Source: an uncultured Clostridia bacterium
GTDB lineage: Bacteria; Bacillota; Clostridia; Lachnospirales; Lachnospiraceae
Length of the DNA: 6,086 bases
Assembly: GCA_947178045.1 (NCBI GenBank)
Contig: CAMWWR010000124.1
Span: 1 to 6,086 of the forward strand
Direction: 5' to 3'
Shown one piece after another: positions 1 through 5,660 of the stretch (the stretch's first letter is position 1; each line of letters opens with the position of its first letter). The position numbers and the translations under genes were made by a program. The notes under the pieces are model-generated. The model saw only the letters and a program-made list of their open reading frames with translations, was not told where the DNA came from and did not search any database.

Positions 1-258
1 CGTGCAGAAAGAAGCAGTTTCCGTACACCCGAAATGTAAAATGGGGAAACTCAAGATGAAAATCCGGTTTGTTCTCTTTTGTGCCGCTCAATACTGCTTT
101 TTGAATTCTTTGTTAAGGGGGATAATCACACAGCAGACAGGATGCCGATATGAGGGCTTATTCGTGACTTTCCCAAAGCTCTTTGAATGGATGAGCTTCC
201 TGTTCCATGCCCGTCATATCGACATTCATGTATCACATACTCTCCAACTCCTGATCCG

Positions 259-1584
259 TTAAGCGTCGTTCCTCCGCCTGCCGAATCTCAGCCTGCGCTC
301 CTTTTTTTTCTTCCTGCGCTCCTCGCGCTTCGGCTTTTGCCCGCTCTGTTCTTCTTTTCCGGCGTCTTCCTCCTGCGCTGCAGCCGCTCCGCCCTCCGCA
401 TTCAGTTTTTCCTGTTCTTCCTTCCACTGGTAATATTCTGCATCCAGGTCGACTGCGCCCTCTCCGAGCTGATCAAAGTATGCCTGATTCACCTTGATCT
501 CGTAGCTTACCTTTTTCACCGGAGGATCGTATGCTTCACCCACATCCTCATAAAGCGCGGTTCCGACCTTGCGCACCGGCCGCTCGCCCTCGGATGCCCA
601 TTCTGCCTCCAGATCCGAGGACATCCTCGGATGTTTCACGGCAGGACGGCGCTTTTTCTTCCCGGACTTTGCCGTCCCGGATTTTGTTTTGGAAGACTTC
701 TTCGCATCGGATGCTTCTTTGCTCCCCGGCGCTTTCGGCGAACCGCTCCGGGAAGATCCCTGCGGGCTCTTCTTTAACGAATGTGCCCCGGCATTTTTCG
801 AGTCTTTCGGCGAGTTCTTCCCCGCATTTTCTCTGAGAGCGTCCTTCGAGGCATTCCCCGAAGCACTGTCCGAAGCATTCCCCGACTCGCTTTTGACATT
901 GTCCTTCGAATTGCTCTCAGCGTCATCCACCGAACTGCCCTTTAAGTCGTCCTCCGATTCGTCCTCAAAGTCGTCCTCCGCATCGTCCTCGAAATCATCC
1001 TCCGATTCGTCCTCAAAATCATCCTCTGTATCGTCCTCGAAATCGTCCTCCGATTCGTCCTCTGATTCGTCCTCAAGCTCCTGCTCCGCAAGCCTCCTCA
1101 GGCGTTCGTTTTCGCGGTAGATCAGCCGCAGATACTTTTCTCCCTGCGCCATCGCGCGAAGCTGCCGCTTGATCTCCTCCTGATTTTCCACCAGTGTTCT
1201 GGCCTGTCCGTCCAGCCATTCAGCCACGCGCGCATATTCTCCCCAAAGACTTTCCTTCGCCTCGGACAGAACGTCCTCCAGCTCCTCCAGCATATTATCC
1301 GTATAAATCAGGGAGGCGGCGTACACATCGTCCGCGCCCACCTGCGCCTGCTCCACAAGCTTTTCTCCGGTGCGCCGGTACTCCGCCAGTCCTCGCTCCC
1401 TGCTCTCTGCCGTTCCCTCATATCGGTCCAGCAGCGCAATGACCGCGTAGTTCAGCTGCTCCAACAGACGAAATACCTCTTTTTTCGGCACAATGATCGT
1501 ATTTTCTCTTTCATCCCCGTACGGTTCGCATTTTGCAAACAGCACATGGATTCTGCGCATAATCTGTTCCAAATCTTCCATCAT
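259..1584 (-). CDS. Unrecognised protein: helical N-domain, acidic 16-residue repeats, basic tail
   Basis: This is a 441-residue soluble protein with no signal peptide or membrane segment, and I do not recognise a named family. Residues 1-169 look alpha-helical and coiled-coil-like, resembling proteins loosely annotated as ATPase b/H-type stalk subunits in Clostridia (inference). Residues 171-213 are almost only Asp/Glu, in a 16-residue repeat. Residues 215-312 form a Ser/Lys/Asn/Gly-rich, probably disordered linker. Residues 313-395 are more ordered and contain an aromatic patch (YEIKVNQAYFDQL, then AEYYQW). The end is Arg/Lys-rich. The start is the first of two adjacent ATG codons. AAGGAA lies 7 bases upstream (1592-1597), a fair ribosome binding site. 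The gene begins 73 bases after the antiporter stop with no terminator between, so co-transcription under the riboswitch is likely. A slippery A-run near the 3' end opens an alternative C-terminus ending at 233. I am sure it is a gene, not of its role. Confidence 0.85.
   Translation of the reverse strand: MMEDLEQIMRRIHVLFAKCEPYGDERENTIIVPKKEVFRLLEQLNYAVIALLDRYEGTAESRERGLAEYRRTGEKLVEQAQVGADDVYAASLIYTDNMLEELEDVLSEAKESLWGEYARVAEWLDGQARTLVENQEEIKRQLRAMAQGEKYLRLIYRENERLRRLAEQELEDESEDESEDDFEDDTEDDFEDESEDDFEDDAEDDFEDESEDDLKGSSVDDAESNSKDNVKSESGNASDSASGNASKDALRENAGKNSPKDSKNAGAHSLKKSPQGSSRSGSPKAPGSKEASDAKKSSKTKSGTAKSGKKKRRPAVKHPRMSSDLEAEWASEGERPVRKVGTALYEDVGEAYDPPVKKVSYEIKVNQAYFDQLGEGAVDLDAEYYQWKEEQEKLNAEGGAAAAQEEDAGKEEQSGQKPKREERRKKKKERRLRFGRRRNDA
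301..324 (-). other. dnaX-like slippery sequence (candidate -1 frameshift site)
   Basis: The minus strand carries an A8 run ending in G, read in frame as AAG AAA AAA AAG. This includes the heptamer A AAA AAG (307-301) in the register needed for -1 slippage. A Shine-Dalgarno-like GAGGAG (324-319) lies 11 bases upstream. In E. coli dnaX the same heptamer has AGGGAG 10 bases upstream. A small stem GCUGA/UCGGC with a GAU loop follows 8 bases downstream. A -1 shift replaces the Arg-rich tail ERRLRFGRRRNDA with GAQAEIRQAEERRLTDQELE and two more residues, ending at 233. The motif is seen directly; that it works is inference. An indel or sequencing error in the A-run would look the same. Confidence 0.4.
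943..1074 (-). repeat. 48-bp coding tandem repeat (16-residue acidic unit)
   Basis: Inside the 441-residue protein, the unit ED(E/D)SEDDFEDD(T/A)EDDF recurs at residues 175-190 and 191-206, and partly at 207-214, after a short EDES lead-in. The DNA period is 48 bp with only a few base differences between copies, which points to recent expansion. Of residues 171-213, 33 of 43 are Asp or Glu, spaced by Phe, Ser, Thr or Ala. Such a tract could bind divalent cations or act as a charged spacer. The copy number may differ between strains. Confidence 0.85.
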
Positions 1585-1657
1585 GCAATCATTCCTTATC
1601 TGTTTTCACATTAACCTCAGCATTCAGTGTAACACATTAAGCGCTTTTTTGCTACCC

Positions 1658-2599
1658 CTATTTGCCGATGCAGAGCCAGGTAAAATATGCCGCGTAGCCG
1701 AGCAGCATAATCGCTCCACCCGGCCGGGTGAGCTTTTTGCTGCGCAGAACACACAGGAGCAGAAGCACGCCCGCCGCAATGGCAATCAGCATATCCGGCA
1801 GAAAGCCTTTCTGAAACGGTACCGGCGTAATCAGCGCGGTCGTTCCGATAACAAACAGAATGTTCATGATATTGCTGCCGACAATATTGCCAATCGCGAT
1901 ATCCGCCTTTCCCTTCCGCGCGGCCGAGACACTCGTCACCAGCTCCGGCAGCGAGGTTCCGAGCGCAATGACCGTCAGGCCGATAAACTTGTCCGTCAGC
2001 CCGGCGATCTTGGCGAGCCGCGTCGCCGCGTCAACCGCCACATCACTGCCGAATACAACCAGCGCAAGCCCTCCGACCACGCACACCAGCAGCTTCCACA
2101 GCTTGTCCTTCTCCTTTTCTTCCTGCTGCTCCGTCTGCTTCTGACGCATGGCCATGCGGTAAAGGTAAACAAGATATCCGATAAACAGCAGCCATAAAAC
2201 CCCGCCTTCCAGACGCCCGACCACATTTCCCGTGAGACCGAAAACCAGCAGCAGCACTGTAATCCCGATCATGAACGGCATCTCATAGCGCACGGTTGAT
2301 TTCTGAACCGCTACCGCCACAATCACCGAGGTCAGCCCGAGAATAACTAAAATATTCAGGATATTGCTCCCGACAATATTTCCCATCGTAATATCAGCCG
2401 TTCCCTTAAACGCTGCCGAAATGCTGACCGCCGCCTCCGGCGCGCTCGTTCCCATCGCTACGATCGTCAGGCCGATCACAAGCTGCGGTATCCCGAACCG
2501 CTCGGCGATTCCCGCCGCGCCGTCCACGAACCAGTCGGCCCCCTTCACCAGCATGACAAAACCGGCTACCAGTAATAAAAGCTGCCATAAAACCTCCAT
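1658..2599 (-). CDS. CaCA-family cation antiporter (YrbG-like Ca2+/Na+ exchanger), probable Mn2+ exporter
   Basis: This is a 313-residue integral membrane exchanger of the Ca2+:cation antiporter superfamily, complete and close in length to E. coli YrbG. The two inverted alpha repeats are plain. Repeat 1 has GTSAPE at residues 50-55 and GNIVGSN at 73-79. Repeat 2 has GTSLPE at 214-219 and GNIVGSN at 237-243. The ion-binding acidic residues expected in this family are E55 and E219. About ten hydrophobic segments are visible, with a charged cytoplasmic-type loop at about 147-168 joining the halves. The ATG start has AGAGG 6 bases upstream (2606-2610). A 7-bp hairpin (2617-2633) lies just before it in the leader. 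Families like this are named Ca2+/Na+ antiporters, but the Mn2+ riboswitch in the leader suggests Mn2+ efflux as the physiological role (inference). The fold assignment is nearly certain; the substrate is not. Confidence 0.95.
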   Translation of the reverse strand: MEVLWQLLLLVAGFVMLVKGADWFVDGAAGIAERFGIPQLVIGLTIVAMGTSAPEAAVSISAAFKGTADITMGNIVGSNILNILVILGLTSVIVAVAVQKSTVRYEMPFMIGITVLLLVFGLTGNVVGRLEGGVLWLLFIGYLVYLYRMAMRQKQTEQQEEKEKDKLWKLLVCVVGGLALVVFGSDVAVDAATRLAKIAGLTDKFIGLTVIALGTSLPELVTSVSAARKGKADIAIGNIVGSNIMNILFVIGTTALITPVPFQKGFLPDMLIAIAAGVLLLLCVLRSKKLTRPGGAIMLLGYAAYFTWLCIGK

Positions 2600-2616
2600 T
2601 CTTCGCCTCTCTTTCC

Positions 2617-2633
2617 GCGCTGCGGTGCAGCGC
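2617..2633 (-). repeat. Leader hairpin just upstream of antiporter ribosome binding site
   Basis: In the minus-strand RNA GCGCUGC pairs perfectly with GCAGCGC across an ACC loop. It sits 6 bases before the AGAGG ribosome binding site of the antiporter and is not followed by a U-run, so it is not a terminator. It may shape translation initiation or stabilise the mRNA. Confidence 0.5.
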
Positions 2634-2680
2634 CCCTTGTTTTTTCCTTCCGTTCCGGCTTCCGGTTCTTTCCTGCAAAG

Positions 2681-2722
2681 AAAAAGAGACCTCTGCCGTA
2701 ATAGAATTACGACAAAAGTCTC
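2681..2722 (-). terminator. Intrinsic terminator forming the riboswitch expression platform
   Basis: GAGACTTTTGTCGTAAT (2722-2706) pairs over all 17 positions, with four G-U wobbles, with ATTACGGCAGAGGTCTC (2702-2686) across a three-base loop. TTTTT follows at 2685-2681, then CTTT. The 5' arm overlaps the 3' strand of aptamer helix P1 (2718-2711) and the conserved GCGAGAC, so aptamer folding and termination exclude each other. That arrangement predicts an ON switch: ligand stabilises P1 and prevents termination before the antiporter gene. It may also end read-through transcripts from the two-component operon. Confidence 0.92.
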
Positions 2723-2805
2723 GCTGCTTCGTTGCGAACCGGATTTTTCAATCGTACTGACGATTACACAAACATCCTGAAGGATGCCAGCTACTCCCCT
2801 TTATC
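2711..2805 (-). promoter_or_regulatory. yybP-ykoY family manganese riboswitch aptamer
   Basis: The antiporter leader contains the conserved blocks of this family in order. These are GGGGAGTAGC (2799-2790), GTCAGTACGA (2761-2752) and GCGAGAC (2724-2718). Helix P1 forms between GATAAAGG (2805-2798) and CTTTTGTC (2718-2711), 8 pairs. GCTG/CAGC closes P2. The interior contains a GCATCC/GGATGT hairpin and AATCGT/ACGATT around the second block. Family members bind Mn2+ (established) and usually control Mn2+ exporters or related transporters such as MntP, TerC-like proteins and P-type ATPases. Here the regulated gene is a CaCA antiporter. The predicted transcription start lies right at the 5' edge of P1, as expected for a complete riboswitch. 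The assignment is from memory of the consensus; a covariance-model search would settle it. Confidence 0.88.
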
Positions 2806-2812
2806 TTTTCCT

Positions 2813-2841
2813 AACATAGCAGACCTTTTCCCGTTTGTCAA
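2813..2841 (-). promoter_or_regulatory. Sigma-A type promoter of the riboswitch-antiporter unit
   Basis: A perfect -35 TTGACA (2841-2836) and a -10 TATGTT (2818-2813) are separated by exactly 17 bases. A TG one base before the -10 makes it an extended -10. The A/T-rich AAAATTTTC directly upstream could act as an UP element. Transcription should start near 2806, just before aptamer helix P1. The position and quality make this the most secure promoter in the window. Confidence 0.9.
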
Positions 2842-2864
2842 GAAAATTTTTCGCTCCCCGCATA

Positions 2865-3554
2865 TCATACCTTGAAGCGATAGCCGACTCCCCATATCGT
2901 TTCGATATACTGGGGCTTCGATGTATTAACCTCGATTTTTTCACGGATCTTCTTGATATGCACGGTCACGGTCGCAATATCTCCGACGGATTCCATATCC
3001 CATATTTTCTGGAACAGCTCCTCTTTCGTATAGACATGGTTCGGATTTTCCGCAAGAAAGGTGAGCAGGTCGAATTCCTTTGTAGTAAAGGTTTTTTCCT
3101 CCCCATTGACATAGACGCGCCGGGCGGTCTTGTCGATGCGTATGCCGCGGATCTCGATAATCTCATTCTCCTTCGCATTCGATCCGATCAGCCGCTCGTA
3201 GCGCGCCATGTGCGCCTTGACGCGCGCCACCAGCTCGCTCGGGCTGAACGGCTTTGTCATATAATCGTCCGCGCCGAGCCCCAGCCCGCGGATCTTATCA
3301 ATGTCGTCCTTCTTCGCAGAAACCATGATGACCGGCACGTTCTTTACCTCACGGATCTGGCGGCAGATTTCAAAGCCGTCCACCTTCGGGAGCATCAGAT
3401 CAAGGATCACCAGATTAAACTCCTCCCTCAGAGCCCTCTCCAGGCCGGTATCCCCGCTGCTCTCGATCACAACATCAAAACCCGAGAGCTCCAGATAATC
3501 CTTTTCCAGCTCCGCAATCGCCATCTCGTCCTCAACGATCAATATTCTGCTCAT
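2865..3554 (-). CDS. OmpR/PhoB-family response regulator (winged-helix DNA-binding)
   Basis: This is a 229-residue cytoplasmic transcription regulator, of normal family length. The receiver domain spans about residues 1-117, with acidic pocket E8/D9, phospho-acceptor D52 in LDLMLP, conserved S79 and K101 in the TKPF motif. The winged-helix effector domain covers about 130-229, with the recognition-helix region TVTVHIKKIREKI and the typical ending WGVGYRFKV. I chose the ATG at 3554. It gives the canonical MSRILIVEDE start and has GGAGG 4 bases upstream, a slightly tight spacing. A longer form from GTG at 3572 would add six residues and place that ribosome binding site inside the gene, so it is unlikely. 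The gene follows its probable kinase partner after 155 bases. Its regulon is unknown. Metal homeostasis is tempting from the neighbouring antiporter but unproven. No terminator is visible between its stop and the antiporter promoter. Confidence 0.95.
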   Translation of the reverse strand: MSRILIVEDEMAIAELEKDYLELSGFDVVIESSGDTGLERALREEFNLVILDLMLPKVDGFEICRQIREVKNVPVIMVSAKKDDIDKIRGLGLGADDYMTKPFSPSELVARVKAHMARYERLIGSNAKENEIIEIRGIRIDKTARRVYVNGEEKTFTTKEFDLLTFLAENPNHVYTKEELFQKIWDMESVGDIATVTVHIKKIREKIEVNTSKPQYIETIWGVGYRFKV

Positions 3555-3570
3555 ACATCCTCCGTCCCGC

Positions 3571-3589
3571 ACTGCCGCCAGCCGGCAGT
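3571..3589 (-). repeat. GC-rich hairpin between kinase and regulator genes
   Basis: ACTGCCG pairs perfectly with CGGCAGT across a five-base loop, 16 bases before the response regulator start. A shorter CCGC/GCGG hairpin lies just upstream at about 3594-3604. Neither is followed by a U-run, so they are not classic terminators. They may stabilise or process the mRNA and so set different amounts of kinase and regulator. Confidence 0.5.
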
Positions 3590-3709
3590 CCTCTCCGCCC
3601 GGCGGTACGCATTATTTTTATTTTTCGGTCCGGGCATTGCTCCTGCTCCACGGCCTGTGCAAAGGTATATGCCGCTTCACGGCGCAAATCCGGCGCAAAA
3701 ACGCTTTAA

Positions 3710-5272
3710 TCATCGCTTCCTTAAATGCCGGTGCCTTCTCTCCCTTTCGGAAGGCCGTGGCTCCGCCGGTTCTCTGTCGGCCTCTGCACCCGAATCTGCC
3801 GAAAGCGTCGGCAGCGTGAAGCAGATCGAGGTGCCGACCCCTTCCTCGCTGACCGCCCATATTTTCCCGCCATGCTCCTCGATGATTTTCTTTGCGATGG
3901 CAAGCCCCAGTCCCGTACCTCCCTTTTTGGAATTCCGGGAGGCGTCCGCCCGATAGAACCGGTCGAAAATATAAGGCAGATCCTTCGACGCGATCCCTGC
4001 GCCGTTATCCGAGAGCTCAATCTGCAGCCTGCCATCCGCCTCCTTCAAGCTGAACCGCACATAGCCCTTCTCCTTATCCAGATATTTTACCGAATTCCCG
4101 ACAATATTATTAATGACCCGTTTCAGCTGCTCCGGATCGGCGGCAATCCGCGTGCCCTCCCGCAGCTCGTTGGAGAGCTCAAGCTCGATGTTCTTGACCT
4201 CCAGATCCAGCCGAAGCTCCTCGATGCAGTCCATAAAATATTCGTTCGCATCGATCACAGTGAAATTATACGGCACCGTATTGCTGTCGATTTTTGAAAA
4301 AAAGGACAGCTCATCCACCAGCACGGACATGTCGTTCGCCTTTGTATAAATGGTCTTCAGATATTTCTCCATTTTCTGCGGCGTATCCGCGATGCCGTCC
4401 ATGATGCCTTCCGCATAGCCCTTGATGGCCGTCAGCGGTGTCTTCAGATCATGCGATATATTGCTGATCAGCTCCTTGGAATCCTGATCGTACTGCAGAC
4501 GCTCCTCGATCAGCTCCTTCATGTGAATGCGCATTTCCTCAAAATCCTGGCAGAGCTGCCCGATCTCGTCCTCCGGGTCGCCCGAGATTGAATAATTGAG
4601 ATTGCCGAACTTCATCTCGTTCGTCGCCGCCTTCAGCGTATCAAGCGGGCGGATAATCGTGCGGTACAGCCACAATACCAGAAATACCGCGGTCAGAACA
4701 ATAATGACGATCATGCAGACAACAACCTGAACGATCGAATCCTTGATCTGCGGCATCAGCACATTCACCTCCGTGATGATGAACACGCTCCCCTCACTGC
4801 CGTCCGAAAAATAAAAATCCTGGTGCTTGATGAGTACCGGACTGATATCCCCGATATAAAGACCTCCGTTGACATCCGTGCTGTAGTCTCCGAACTCCGG
4901 CAGCACCCCGGCAATCGCAGCCGCATTCGCCTTGCCGCCGTAGTAGATGATCTCATTCTTTTTGCGCAGCACAAGATAAGAGTATTTCGTCAAAAGCTCC
5001 TCGTTCAGCGCGGAAATGTAACCGATATCCTCCAGCTTTTCCGGCTCGCGGATCGCGCACAGCTTGATCTGATTGTAAGCCTCCCTTGTCACGCGGTTCA
5101 GGATGCGCAGCGGATTTGTGATGACCTGCATCGTATCCGCGTCCACATCGTAGGTCTGCTGCACGGAAGCGCCCAGGTAGTCTATAATCAGCTTCGCGCT
5201 CAGCCCCATCATAAAAATGGGAAGCATGATCATAATAACGCAGGCCATTTTTAATCGTTTTTTCAAGTCCAT
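3710..5272 (-). CDS. Membrane sensor histidine kinase
   Basis: This is a 520-residue two-component sensor kinase. Membrane segments at about residues 9-30 and 180-203 enclose an extracytoplasmic sensor region of about 150 residues that I cannot assign to a ligand. A HAMP linker follows (about 204-257), then the HisKA dimerisation domain with phospho-acceptor H274 in SHDLKTPL. The ATPase domain shows the N-box NNIVGNSVKY (388-397), G1 DNGAGI (422-427), F-box FDRFY (436-440) and G2 GGTGLGLAIA (451-460), so all catalytic motifs are intact. After the domain ends near residue 490 there is an unusual charged tail of about 30 residues finishing HLRKR. I chose the ATG at 5272, preceded by a GGAGGGGG purine run about 8 bases upstream and giving a typical MDLKKRL-plus-membrane start. 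A TTG at 5308 would add 12 residues with no better support. Its partner is very likely the regulator that follows. Confidence 0.95.
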   Translation of the reverse strand: MDLKKRLKMACVIMIMLPIFMMGLSAKLIIDYLGASVQQTYDVDADTMQVITNPLRILNRVTREAYNQIKLCAIREPEKLEDIGYISALNEELLTKYSYLVLRKKNEIIYYGGKANAAAIAGVLPEFGDYSTDVNGGLYIGDISPVLIKHQDFYFSDGSEGSVFIITEVNVLMPQIKDSIVQVVVCMIVIIVLTAVFLVLWLYRTIIRPLDTLKAATNEMKFGNLNYSISGDPEDEIGQLCQDFEEMRIHMKELIEERLQYDQDSKELISNISHDLKTPLTAIKGYAEGIMDGIADTPQKMEKYLKTIYTKANDMSVLVDELSFFSKIDSNTVPYNFTVIDANEYFMDCIEELRLDLEVKNIELELSNELREGTRIAADPEQLKRVINNIVGNSVKYLDKEKGYVRFSLKEADGRLQIELSDNGAGIASKDLPYIFDRFYRADASRNSKKGGTGLGLAIAKKIIEEHGGKIWAVSEEGVGTSICFTLPTLSADSGAEADREPAEPRPSERERRHRHLRKR

Positions 5273-5331
5273 GCCACGTTCCCCCTCCGCTGTTCCTTTC
5301 CATTTCAAAAATGCCCCCGCTTTTGGGAAAT

Positions 5332-5346
5332 GCTGATTAAATCAGC
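5332..5346. repeat. Dyad symmetry in the kinase leader
   Basis: GCTGAT and ATCAGC form a perfect 6-bp inverted repeat around three central bases. It lies about 14 bases downstream of the candidate -10 and would be in the 5' leader. It could be an operator or a small RNA hairpin. Nothing else supports either reading. Confidence 0.35.
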
Positions 5347-5359
5347 GCTTCTCCGATAT

Positions 5360-5368
5360 AGTATAGCA
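5360..5368 (-). promoter_or_regulatory. Candidate extended -10 promoter of the two-component operon
   Basis: TATACT (5365-5360) preceded by TGC gives a good extended -10, about 90 bases upstream of the kinase start. The -35 position 17 bases upstream reads CCGAAA, a poor match. Either the extended -10 compensates, or an activator bound to the upstream phased repeats does. Confidence 0.5.
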
Positions 5369-5390
5369 CATTTTCCGGCCCTTTTCGGCG

Positions 5391-5428
5391 TTTTCACATT
5401 ATTTTAACCTTTTTTAGAAATTCTTTAG
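5391..5428 (-). promoter_or_regulatory. Phased YTAAA-type half-sites, candidate response-regulator box
   Basis: On the minus strand CTAAA (5428), CTAAA (5417), TTAAA (5407) and TGAAA (5396) begin 11, 10 and 11 bases apart, about one helical turn each. They sit just upstream of the candidate kinase promoter. OmpR/PhoB-family regulators typically bind direct repeats with about 11-base phasing, so autoregulation by the downstream regulator is a reasonable guess. The sites are A-rich and could also be intrinsically bent DNA. Confidence 0.3.
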
Positions 5429-5431
5429 CGC

Positions 5432-5468
5432 GGAAGGGAGGACACCGCAGACCGGCGTCCTCCCTTCC
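5432..5468 (-). terminator. Strong 16-bp stem-loop after metK, possible transcript end
   Basis: On the minus strand GGAAGGGAGGACGCCG pairs with CGGTGTCCTCCCTTCC around a GTCTG loop: 16 pairs including one G-U. In plus-strand RNA the same position would be an A-C mismatch, so the structure fits minus-strand transcription best. It is not followed by a U-run, so a classic intrinsic terminator is doubtful. A weaker CAGGC/GCCTG hairpin followed by TTT lies just upstream (5474-5489). Together they may mark the 3' end of the metK transcript or block decay. Confidence 0.45.
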
Positions 5469-5513
5469 CCAAACAGGCGCTGAGGCCTGCTTTATGCTTT
5501 TTTCTTCTCCCGT

Positions 5514-5660
5514 GATTCGGGCGGGAAACTGCTCCTTTTTTTCTCCTCCTGTACCCAGACAGGAAATTTCTCCTTTTTCCTCCTGCTTTCGGGCAGAAAA
5601 ACATTCTCCCTTTTCCTCCTGCAATTCAGCGGAAAATCATTCCTTTTCCCGTTTTCCCCG
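5514..5660 (-). repeat. Four degenerate 34-39 bp direct repeats behind metK
   Basis: Approximate units are 5514-5551, 5552-5585, 5586-5621 and 5622-5660. The last abuts the metK stop codon. Read on the plus strand, each has a core like CGGGCAGGAAA followed by a pyrimidine tract such as CTCCTTTTTCCTCCTG. On the minus strand three copies therefore present CAGGAGGAAAA(A)GGAGA, a perfect Shine-Dalgarno core. Unit 5622-5660 is the most diverged. Unit lengths differ and do not keep one reading frame, so the repeats are probably non-coding. Confidence 0.65.

Noticed and set aside
100..136. Plus-strand GATAAT resembling a -10 near the left edge
   Set aside because: No -35 at suitable spacing has more than a weak match and no plus-strand gene follows.
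2..262. 86-codon plus-strand frame at the left edge starting GTG
   Set aside because: It has no ribosome binding site and no recognisable motif, its strand is opposite to all neighbours, and it overlaps the end of the acidic protein gene.
569..1120. 183-residue plus-strand open frame rich in Ser
   Set aside because: It is the antisense shadow of the acidic repeat: GAx codons read backwards give TCx Ser codons. It has no start context and no family resemblance.
1607..1640. TTAATGTG repeated 26 bases apart, with a GTG-TAA-CAC palindrome, between antiporter and acidic protein genes
   Set aside because: The repeat is only 8 bases and no matching promoter is visible, so it could be chance.
3610..3612. 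ATG in the kinase-regulator spacer opening a 26-codon leader frame overlapping the regulator start
   Set aside because: There is no ribosome binding site in front of it and the product is low-complexity Gly/Arg from the GC-rich hairpins.
2835..3956. 373-codon plus-strand frame opposite the regulator and kinase genes
   Set aside because: It is antisense to two clearly real genes and its translation has no family features.
5425..5604. 59-residue minus-strand frame from ATG 5604 with AGGAGG 10 bases upstream
   Set aside because: The ribosome binding site is tempting, but it is one copy of the repeat. The product is low-complexity Gly/Arg/Lys and its end is encoded by the stem-loop. I see no independent support.
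5394..5624. 76-codon minus-strand frame starting TTG and running through the metK 3' repeats
   Set aside because: It has no ATG, repeat units fall in different frames, and it passes through the 16-bp stem-loop. It looks like purine-rich repeat DNA that happens to stay open.
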